From the NCBI GenBank assembly GCA_944322775.1, contig CALUQA010000111.1:1-13879 (forward strand): a DNA stretch of 13,879 nucleotides, written 5' to 3'. Position 1 is the stretch's first letter, and every line of letters starts with the position of its first letter. The translations under genes and the position numbers were made by a program. Source of the stretch: an uncultured Elusimicrobiales bacterium (lineage in GTDB: Bacteria; Elusimicrobiota; Elusimicrobia; Elusimicrobiales; Elusimicrobiaceae). Below, in pieces: positions 7,540 through 13,879 of this stretch. Under the pieces are notes generated by a model, which saw only the letters and a list, made by a program, of their open reading frames with translations, ran no database searches and was not told the DNA's origin.

Positions 7540-7567
7540 ATTATATGTATTTTATCATTTTAGCAAA
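7540..7567 (-). promoter_or_regulatory. Putative promoter of the znuACB-nth operon
   Basis: On the minus strand TATAAT (7545-7540) matches the sigma-70 -10 box exactly, with TTTGCT (7567-7562) as a weak -35 box at 16 bp. The expected RNA start is about 10-14 nt before the znuA RBS. A Zur operator would be expected here, but I could not see a convincing dyad; the sequence is simply A/T-rich. Confidence 0.6.
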
Positions 7568-7571
7568 GCAC

Positions 7572-7603
7572 AAAAAGCCCGCGGCTTAACACACAACCGC
7601 GGG
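7572..7603 (-). terminator. Terminator-like hairpin (third clear one after kbl)
   Basis: Minus-strand stem CCCGCGG/CCGCGGG (7 bp, 12-nt loop) followed by C and UUUUU. The plus-strand reading has no U tract. It lies just upstream of the znuA promoter and would insulate that operon from readthrough. Confidence 0.65.
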
Positions 7604-7647
7604 AAAAATAAATTTGGCAAAGGCTAACAAGTTTTGATTGCAGACAT

Positions 7648-7695
7648 AAAAAGGCCCCGAAGGTCATCTCGGGTAAAAACCCGCCATCTCCGGGG
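7648..7695 (-). terminator. Two-tier hairpin with internal loop and U tract; unidentified RNA or terminator
   Basis: On the minus strand CCCCGGAG (7695-7688) pairs with CTTCGGGG (7662-7655) including one G-U pair. Inside lies a second stem CGGGT/ACCCG with a UUUU loop. The two stems are separated by an asymmetric internal loop AUGG / AGAUGAC. After the outer stem come CC and UUUUU. In the plus-strand reading the G-U pair becomes an A-C mismatch and no U tract follows, so the minus strand is the likelier transcript. I do not recognise it as a named riboswitch class. Confidence 0.5.
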
Positions 7696-7777
7696 TTAAT
7701 TTATAGTAGCAAATAAAAGGAACGCACCGCAAATTATACGCAGCCCCGTTCCATAGGGGCCACCTCAGCCGGCACCG

Positions 7778-7810
7778 AAAAAAAGCCGTGCCCTTTTTAC
7801 GGGGCACGGC
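7778..7810 (-). terminator. Intrinsic terminator of the tdh-kbl operon
   Basis: Minus-strand stem GCCGTGCCC/GGGCACGGC (9 bp, 8-nt loop; 7810-7785) followed directly by seven U (7784-7778). It starts 28 nt after the kbl stop codon. Confidence 0.9.
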
Positions 7811-7837
7811 GGCATAAATAACGGCAATAAAATACTT

Positions 7838-9028
<1,191 letters not shown>

Positions 9029-9038
9029 GGCGTTCTCC

Positions 9039-10076
9039 TTACGGAATCATAACGACTTTGCCGCATTTGTGTTCGGGGTCGGTCATGGCGGCGAAGGCTT
9101 TTTCAAAGTCTTTCATTTCAAATTCATGCGTAATGACAGGGCGCGGATTGATTTTGCCGCTGCGCAGCAGCGCGTCCATGGTGTACCAGCTTTCATAAAT
9201 TTTGCGGCCGGTAAGCCCCTGCACCTGCACGCCTTTAAACACAATCAGGTTGGCGTAATCGAGGGTAATCGGCCCGCCGGGCAAACCAAATGCCACAAAA
9301 TGCCCCGCCGGTTTAATGGCGTGCAAGGCCAAATCTATGCCTGCCGGGTGGCCGGACATTTCAATTACCACGTCCACGCCTTTTTCGTCGCCGGAGGCTT
9401 TGATGATTTTTTCCAGCGCGCCGGGCTCGGACGGGTCAATAATAACGTCTGCCCCCATTTGCTCGGCCAGCTTTTTGCGGAAGGCGGACATTTCCGTGGC
9501 AATCACTTTGGCCGCGCCGCAGGCTTTGGCCACGTTGGCGGCAAAAAGCCCTTGTGCGCCCATGCCGCTAATCAGCACCACTTTACCGGCGATGTCGTTA
9601 GCCAGCGTGGCATAAACGGCGTTGCCCAACGGTTCCATAATGGAAGCGATGTCTTTTAAACTGTCGTCTTTATGTTTCCAGCCGCAGCGGGCGGGAATGG
9701 CAGCATATTCGGCAAAGCCGCCCTGACGGTCCAACCCGATGGTTTTGTTATGCGCGCACACGTCGCGGTGATTGTTGCGGCATTCGTAGCATTTGCCGCA
9801 CCATACGTGCGATTCAATGGAAATGAAATCGCCTTTTTCAAAGCCGTGCGCGTCTGCACCCACTTCCACCACGGTGCCGCACAGCTCATGACCAAAGATA
9901 AACGGTATGGGTATGCGCTGCGGCGCCCAGCCGGTGTAGTTGTAAACCGGTATGTCGCTGCCGCAAATAGAGGTTTTATAAATTTTGACCAAAAGTTCGT
10001 CTTTTTGGATTTTAGGCACGTCCACGTCTATAAACTCCGCCCCTTTGGCGGGTTTGGTTTTACAAAGCGCTTTCAT
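9039..10076 (-). CDS. tdh: L-threonine 3-dehydrogenase, zinc-dependent (MDR family)
   Basis: NAD-dependent oxidation of L-threonine to 2-amino-3-oxobutyrate, 345 residues (typical 340-350). The catalytic zinc site is Cys38 (ICGSD) with His63-Glu64 (GHELCGTVVEVG) and probably Glu148 (MEPLGNA). The structural zinc site is Cys93, Cys96, Cys99 and Cys107 (CGKCYECRNNHRDVC). The Rossmann motif is ISGMGAQGLFAANVA (169-183). The N-terminus and PQRIPIPFIFGHE resemble true Tdh more than sorbitol or alcohol dehydrogenases, and kbl as the next gene supports it. Start 10076 has GGGAGG 4 nt upstream. A promoter and a GC hairpin precede it. Together Tdh and Kbl turn threonine into glycine plus acetyl-CoA, with NADH. 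Confidence 0.94.
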   Translation of the reverse strand: MKALCKTKPAKGAEFIDVDVPKIQKDELLVKIYKTSICGSDIPVYNYTGWAPQRIPIPFIFGHELCGTVVEVGADAHGFEKGDFISIESHVWCGKCYECRNNHRDVCAHNKTIGLDRQGGFAEYAAIPARCGWKHKDDSLKDIASIMEPLGNAVYATLANDIAGKVVLISGMGAQGLFAANVAKACGAAKVIATEMSAFRKKLAEQMGADVIIDPSEPGALEKIIKASGDEKGVDVVIEMSGHPAGIDLALHAIKPAGHFVAFGLPGGPITLDYANLIVFKGVQVQGLTGRKIYESWYTMDALLRSGKINPRPVITHEFEMKDFEKAFAAMTDPEHKCGKVVMIP

Positions 10077-10086
10077 GTGTCCTCCC

Positions 10087-10102
10087 GGCCCCGGGCGGGG
10101 CC
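10087..10102 (-). promoter_or_regulatory. GC hairpin in the tdh leader, next to the RBS
   Basis: GGCCCC/GGGGCC (6 bp, 4-nt loop) ends immediately before the GGGAGG ribosome binding site of tdh on the minus strand. It could act as an mRNA 5' stabiliser or modulate ribosome access; no known riboswitch (the glycine aptamer was considered) is visible. Confidence 0.45.
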
Positions 10103-10111
10103 TGTGTTTTC

Positions 10112-10139
10112 ATTCTACATTAATTTGGCCGTTTTGCAA
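10112..10139 (-). promoter_or_regulatory. Putative promoter of tdh-kbl
   Basis: Minus-strand TTGCAA (10139-10134) and TAGAAT (10117-10112) separated by 16 bp, each one or two changes from the sigma-70 consensus. Transcription would begin shortly before the GC hairpin, giving a leader of about 30 nt. Confidence 0.6.
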
Positions 10140-10244
10140 TTATTTTTTCAAAACAGCCATACGCGGCAAAAAGCCCGTTTTTCCTTTGAAAAATGCTAAA
10201 ATAAAATAGGGTTTATATTTTGTAATAAAAGGGTGAGGTTTTGT

Positions 10245-11138
10245 ATGGAGAAAAACATATCTTCTGCCGCCTTTAACCAAGTGCGGCCCTCCGCTCCGGC
10301 CGATCGGGGCGATATTCCCTCCGGCTACGGCACAACCGAAAGCTATTTGCTGCCGAAAGACCCGGCGTGGATGTTCTTGTTCTGGGAAATCACGAGTGAC
10401 ACCTTTGATTATGTGCGCAGCCAATACGGCGCTGACGTGTTGGACCACAGCCGCACCGTTATCCGCCTTTATGATGTGACCGGGGTGGACTATTTTGACG
10501 GCACCAATGCCAACGCTTATTATGACATGCCCGTTATTTTTGACGCCAAAAGCTGGTACATTCATGCACCGCAGGCGGGGCACGGCTATATTGCCGATTT
10601 GGGTTTTATCACGCCGCAAGGCCAGTTTATTTTGCTGACCCGCAGCAACATGATTACCCTGCCGCCGGGCAAAGTGTCCGACGTGATTGACGACAAATGG
10701 ATGAGCGTGGAAGGCGACTTTATTAAACTGCTGCAGCTTTCCGGCGCAGACCGCATTGGCATGGGTTCGAGCGAACTGATGCAAGTGGTTGACCAGCGCT
10801 GGCGCCTGACCGAACTGGCCGGCGTGGGCAATGCCCCCTCTTCCGCCCGTTCGTCCTGGACGTCCTTTGCCCTGCACACCGTACCCGCACCCGCCCCGCA
10901 GGGCGATGAAGACATTTGGCTGCAGGCCGACTGCGAAATTATCGTTTACGGCTCTGCCTCGCCCAATGCTTTTGTAACCATTAACGGCAAAGAAATTAAA
11001 TTGCAAAACGGCAAATTCTCGCTGCGTCAGGCCCTGCCGGCCGGCGCCGTGTTGGACTTGCCCATTAAAGCCACCAACAAAAACGGCGATAAGACCCGCC
11101 AGGTGCACAGTAAAGCCCTGCGCGAACAGGGGAAATAA
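10245..11138 (+). CDS. DUF4912 domain protein, likely partner of the GH57 branching enzyme
   Basis: 297 residues from ATG 10245, which has GTGAGG 6 nt upstream; a GTG at 10233 would add four residues but lies inside that RBS. Residues about 25-150 carry the DUF4912 signature: YLLPKDPAWMFLFWEIT, then TVIRLYDVTGVDYFDG and a WYIHAP / GYIADLGF segment. Residues about 225-290 are a beta-sandwich-like unit, IVYGSASPNAFVTINGKEI then LQNGKFSLRQALPAGAVLDL, as found in other DUF4912 proteins and similar in style to bacterial Ig-like or glucodextranase B-type domains. No signal peptide or membrane segment, so cytoplasmic. Its stop lies 2 nt before the GH57 start. DUF4912 has no defined biochemical role that I know; binding of alpha-glucan or of the branching enzyme is inference from this linkage. 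Confidence 0.85.
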   Translation: MEKNISSAAFNQVRPSAPADRGDIPSGYGTTESYLLPKDPAWMFLFWEITSDTFDYVRSQYGADVLDHSRTVIRLYDVTGVDYFDGTNANAYYDMPVIFDAKSWYIHAPQAGHGYIADLGFITPQGQFILLTRSNMITLPPGKVSDVIDDKWMSVEGDFIKLLQLSGADRIGMGSSELMQVVDQRWRLTELAGVGNAPSSARSSWTSFALHTVPAPAPQGDEDIWLQADCEIIVYGSASPNAFVTINGKEIKLQNGKFSLRQALPAGAVLDLPIKATNKNGDKTRQVHSKALREQGK

Positions 11139-11140
11139 AC

Positions 11141-12766
11141 ATGGGACAGGAAAAAGGTTATCTGGCGCTGGTACTGCATGCGCACTTGCCCTTTATTAAA
11201 CATCCGGAATATCCCGACTTTCTGGAAGAAGACTGGTTTTATGAAGCCATGGTGGAAACCTACCTGCCTCTTCTGAACGTCTTTGAAAAACTGACGGCCG
11301 AAGGGGTGGATTTCCGCCTGACCATGTCCGTCACGCCGCCTTTGTGCAACATGATGAGCGACCCGCTTTTGATCAGCCGCTTCCAGCATTATTTAAACCA
11401 GCGGGTGGAACTTTCCGGCAAAGAAATTGAACGCACCAAAGGCACCGAATTTGAAGCCGTGGCCCACATGTATTACGACAAATTCCGCCGCTTCAAAGAC
11501 CTTTTTGAAAATGTTTACCACTGCCATATTTTGGAAGGCTTTAAAAAATTCCAAGACATGGGCAAGCTGGAAATTATCACCTGCGGCGCCACCCACGGCT
11601 ACTTGCCGCTGATGGTGCACAAAGAAAGCGTCAACGCCCAAGTGAAAGTGGCGGCGGCCGACTATCGCCTGCGCTTTGGCAGAAGCCCGCGCGGCATTTG
11701 GCTGGGCGAATGCGCCTATAACCCGGGTGACGATAAATTTTTGCGCGATGAAGGCATTCGCTTTTTCTTCCTGGAATCGCACGGCATTTTGCACGGTACG
11801 CCGCGGCCCAAATACGGCATTTATGCCCCGGTGTATTGCCCCAAAACGGGCGTAGCCGCTTTTGCGCGCGACATGGAATCTGCCCAACAGGTGTGGAGTG
11901 CCGACTCCGGCTATCCCGGCGACGGCCGCTACCGCGAGTTCTACCGCGACCTGGGCTACGATTTGGACTACGATTACATTAAGCCTTACCTGCACAGCGA
12001 CGGCGTGCGGCGCAATATCGGCATGAAATACTGCAAGATTACGGGCAAGGTGCCTTTGAACGAAAAGGCCCCCTATAACCCCAAAGAAGCGCGCGACGTA
12101 GCTGCCATGCACGCGGGCAACTTTATGTTCAACCGCCAAAAACAGGTGGAATACCTTTCCACGCTGATGGACCGCAAACCGCTGATTGTGTCTATGTACG
12201 ACGCAGAGCTTTACGGCCACTGGTGGTATGAAGGGATAGACTTTTTGGAATTCCTGTTCAAAAAGATTTACTACGACCAGACGGACATCAAACTGATTAC
12301 CCCCATGGAATATTTGGAAATGTACCCCGTCAATCAGACGGTGCAGCCGTCCATGTCCTCTTGGGGTGACAAAGGCTATCACGATGTATGGCTTAATGCC
12401 GGCAACGACTGGATTTACCGCCACCTCATCAAAGCAGCCGAACGCATGACCGACCTGGCCAACCGCTTCCCCAATGCAGAAGGCCTGCTTAAACGCACCT
12501 TAAACCAAATGGCGCGCGAGCTGCTGCTGATGCAGTCTTCGGACTGGGCGTTTTTGATGACCACCGGCACCGCCAAGGAATATTCCACCAAGCGGACCAA
12601 AGACCACATCAAACGCTTCAACGAACTGTATGAACAAGTTAAACATAACCGCATTGACGAAGGATATGTTTACGGCCTGGAAAACAGCGACTCTATCTTC
12701 CAGCAAATAGATTACAATGTCTATTCCACCGCTGCCAAAGACAGAGTGCTAAACCAATATAAATAA
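11141..12766 (+). CDS. GH57 1,4-alpha-glucan branching enzyme (DUF1957 type)
   Basis: 541 residues, close to the roughly 520-560 of GH57 branching enzymes from Thermus and Thermococcus. It transfers glucan segments to alpha-1,6 positions in glycogen. The GH57 motifs appear in order: LHAHLPFI (12-19), GATHGYLPL (149-157), WLGECAYNPG (188-197, nucleophile Glu190), MYDAELYGHWWYEG (352-365, acid/base Asp354) and SSWGDKGYHDVW in the C-terminal part. A helical C-terminal domain follows (about 420-541), with the QSSDWAFLM segment. The family also contains amylases and 4-alpha-glucanotransferases, but ELYGHWWYEG and overall layout point to branching activity. ATG 11141 sits 2 nt after the DUF4912 gene, with an AGGGGA-like RBS at its end. 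No signal peptide. An intrinsic terminator follows. Confidence 0.92.
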   Translation: MGQEKGYLALVLHAHLPFIKHPEYPDFLEEDWFYEAMVETYLPLLNVFEKLTAEGVDFRLTMSVTPPLCNMMSDPLLISRFQHYLNQRVELSGKEIERTKGTEFEAVAHMYYDKFRRFKDLFENVYHCHILEGFKKFQDMGKLEIITCGATHGYLPLMVHKESVNAQVKVAAADYRLRFGRSPRGIWLGECAYNPGDDKFLRDEGIRFFFLESHGILHGTPRPKYGIYAPVYCPKTGVAAFARDMESAQQVWSADSGYPGDGRYREFYRDLGYDLDYDYIKPYLHSDGVRRNIGMKYCKITGKVPLNEKAPYNPKEARDVAAMHAGNFMFNRQKQVEYLSTLMDRKPLIVSMYDAELYGHWWYEGIDFLEFLFKKIYYDQTDIKLITPMEYLEMYPVNQTVQPSMSSWGDKGYHDVWLNAGNDWIYRHLIKAAERMTDLANRFPNAEGLLKRTLNQMARELLLMQSSDWAFLMTTGTAKEYSTKRTKDHIKRFNELYEQVKHNRIDEGYVYGLENSDSIFQQIDYNVYSTAAKDRVLNQYK

Positions 12767-12781
12767 ACTGTTGCAACACCC

Positions 12782-12813
12782 AAAGCGCCCGTTTTTAGAC
12801 GGGCGCTTTTTTT
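12782..12813 (+). terminator. Intrinsic terminator of the DUF4912-GH57 operon
   Basis: Stem AAAGCGCCCGT/ACGGGCGCTTT (11 bp with the A-T pairs, 6-nt loop) running into seven T (12807-12813). It starts 15 nt after the GH57 stop codon. Confidence 0.93.
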
Positions 12814-12817
12814 AGGC

Positions 12818-12844
12818 AAAAAGACCCCGCTGCGGCCTGGGTCT
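12818..12844 (-). terminator. Possible minus-strand terminator hairpin
   Basis: On the minus strand AGACCC/GGGTCT (6 bp, 11-nt loop, 12844-12822) runs into TTTT (12821-12818). It stands directly after the GH57 terminator and before the next + strand promoter, so it would block antisense transcription entering GH57. No minus-strand gene in the window needs it. Confidence 0.4.
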
Positions 12845-12852
12845 AAAGTCCC

Positions 12853-12881
12853 TTGCGGTTTGGCACCATACTACATATAAT
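12853..12881 (+). promoter_or_regulatory. Promoter of the last gene
   Basis: TTGCGG (12853-12858), a 17-bp spacer and a perfect TATAAT (12876-12881). The predicted RNA start is about 12888, leaving a leader of about 25 nt with AAAGAGG (12901-12907) as RBS, so the gene is probably transcribed on its own. Confidence 0.75.
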
Positions 12882-12913
12882 AAAGGGCAAAATACCCATA
12901 AAAGAGGTTGCCC

Positions 12914-13879
12914 ATGCAAACACATAAAAAACTGCTTGCACTGACAGTAAGCCTAGTATTATTAGGACAAAACATGGCCTTTGCGTTGCCGCCGCAGACA
13001 GACACCCAAGACGTAGATTTGGCACAGTATCAGCAACAGGCCCGCCAAGCCGTAGAAAAAGCCCCTTGGATAAAACAAAACAGCAAATGGCTTTTTGGTC
13101 TGGGAGGGGTAGCTTTAGGCAGTGCGGTAACGGCCCTTGTACAGCAAGCCCGCCGTCATGCCCTGCAAAAAGCACAAGCGCAGGAAATAGCCGATTTTTT
13201 AGGCCAGGAAGGTGCCCGTTACATGGGTGATGCCAAATATATGGGCTTTTCAATGGCGGCCTCTCAGCGGTTTTGGGTTAACCCTTTCCAAAAACCGACG
13301 ATTTCCGCCAAACAGCTGGCCCTGGAAAAAACCGGGGAAGACATTTTGAAATATATGGGACTTTTTGACCGTTCCGTACCCTATGCCGACCGCATGGTGT
13401 TAAGGACCCGCCTGGCCCAAGAACCATGGCTTACCGCCATGCCGCAGAACCAAAGACGGATTTTTCTGTCCATGATTGATGACCTCAGTCTTTCGGCCCA
13501 AATCCCCGGCAGAGAAGTGGTTTCGGCTCAAGCGTTTAATATTGCCAAAATAAACTTGAAGGAAAGCCCCGCCTTACTGCGCCGTATGAACGTTTTGCTA
13601 AACAAACTGGCCAAACCCGGCAATATAGCCTTAGTGGCTCTGTTCTTGGCGCTGGGTGCTTCGGCCCATGATGCAAAAGCACAAAACGTGGCTGACCGTA
13701 TCAACCGTAATTTTGACCTGTTTTTAAATGCCACCCCGCAAGAGCTGCAAGAAATGCAGCAAAGCCAAGAAATTGTGCACGTTTGCGTGCAAGGCACTCA
13801 ATTGTTGCAAACCCTAAGCCAAATGGACCCCGCACAAGCACAGATGATGCAAGCCTTGCAACGTCCAGACAGTACGGCC
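12914..13879 (+). CDS. Unrecognised exported or membrane-associated protein, 5' part (3' end outside window)
   Basis: The frame is open from ATG 12914 (RBS AAAGAGG, spacing 6) to the window end, 322 codons without stop. Residues 1-24 look like a signal peptide: MQTHKK, a hydrophobic core, then AFA with likely cleavage before LPPQ. Residues 57-77 (KWLFGLGGVALGSAVTALV) are a second hydrophobic segment, and 236-251 (PGNIALVALFLALGASA) a third, followed by HDAKAQ, which looks like another cleavage-type sequence. The rest is Gln- and Ala-rich and probably helical (QQARQAVEKA, QELQEMQQSQEI, MDPAQAQMMQALQ). Only one Cys is seen (residue 291). I recognise no domain and assign no function. The promoter upstream and the terminator before it suggest a single-gene or new unit. 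Coding is supported by the RBS, the leader and the long open frame. Confidence 0.8.
   Translation, partial: MQTHKKLLALTVSLVLLGQNMAFALPPQTDTQDVDLAQYQQQARQAVEKAPWIKQNSKWLFGLGGVALGSAVTALVQQARRHALQKAQAQEIADFLGQEGARYMGDAKYMGFSMAASQRFWVNPFQKPTISAKQLALEKTGEDILKYMGLFDRSVPYADRMVLRTRLAQEPWLTAMPQNQRRIFLSMIDDLSLSAQIPGREVVSAQAFNIAKINLKESPALLRRMNVLLNKLAKPGNIALVALFLALGASAHDAKAQNVADRINRNFDLFLNATPQELQEMQQSQEIVHVCVQGTQLLQTLSQMDPAQAQMMQALQRPDSTA

Larger units (their letters stand above)
7521..7837. other. Gene-free region between kbl and znuA, rich in hairpins
   Basis: About 317 bases with no coding frame I can support. It holds, from the kbl side, the kbl terminator (7778-7810), a weaker stem GGAACG/CGTTCC (7719-7724 with 7747-7752, 22-nt loop) followed on the minus strand by UUUUAUUU, the two-tier hairpin (7648-7695), a GC hairpin (7578-7603) and the znuA promoter. 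GGCCCC at 7653-7658 could also pair with GGGGCC at 7756-7761, giving an alternative fold of about 110 nt. Confidence 0.6.

Noticed and set aside
7521..7570. Zur operator upstream of znuA
   Set aside because: Expected from function, but no convincing inverted repeat is visible around the -10 box.
7521..7837. tRNA, SRP RNA, 6S RNA or a known riboswitch (fluoride, glycine, TPP) in the hairpin region
   Set aside because: I compared the visible conserved cores from memory and none matches; only isolated short similarities such as GAGATG were found.
10140..11108. 322-codon open frame on the minus strand
   Set aside because: Antisense to the DUF4912 gene; no motif, and its ends do not match any RBS I can support.
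11393..12424. 343-codon open frame on the minus strand
   Set aside because: Antisense to the GH57 motifs; low-complexity hydrophobic/His composition of a mirrored gene.
12843..13253. 136-codon minus-strand frame covering the promoter and start of the last gene
   Set aside because: It overlaps a plus-strand frame with promoter, RBS and signal peptide; no independent support.

Overview
The window is an ordinary stretch of bacterial chromosome with dense genes, short gaps, moderate GC and purine-rich ribosome binding sites (GGAGG type). No phage, insertion sequence, CRISPR array, tRNA or rRNA was seen. The gene set (biotin-dependent Na+-pumping decarboxylase, class III pilin of the GFTLIELLVV type with a Cys-rich body, DUF4912 protein beside a GH57 branching enzyme, zinc ABC importer, Tdh/Kbl pair) fits an anaerobic fermenting Gram-negative bacterium. 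It reminds me of host-associated Elusimicrobiota, but that placement is inference from gene style and was not tested by search.

Layout. (1) Positions 2-3761, + strand: the 3' part of a biotin protein ligase gene (birA), then oadG, oadA and oadB, closed by a strong bidirectional terminator. The ligase would biotinylate Lys562 of OadA, which passes carboxyl groups to the OadB membrane Na+ pump anchored through OadG. (2) Positions 3806-4282, - strand: a type IV pilin-like gene with an in-frame TAA at codon 36, otherwise open. (3) Positions 4328-7520, - strand: znuA-znuC-znuB-nth, four genes overlapping by 16, 8 and 11 nt, i.e. a zinc importer translated together with endonuclease III. (4) Positions 7521-7837: a gene-free stretch with three or four hairpins, each followed by a U tract on the - strand. 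(5) Positions 7838-10076, - strand: tdh-kbl, the two-step threonine to glycine pathway, with a promoter and a GC hairpin just before tdh. (6) Positions 10245-12766, + strand: a DUF4912 protein and a GH57 alpha-glucan branching enzyme 2 nt apart, presumably glycogen metabolism, ended by a terminator. (7) Positions 12853-13879, + strand: a good promoter and the first 322 codons of an unrecognised exported or membrane-associated protein that runs off the window.

I did not find a clearly new multi-gene system. The points most worth a second look are the nonsense codon in the pilin gene, the unusual carboxyltransferase signature of OadA, the tandem hairpin array between kbl and znuA, and the unrecognised protein at the right edge.
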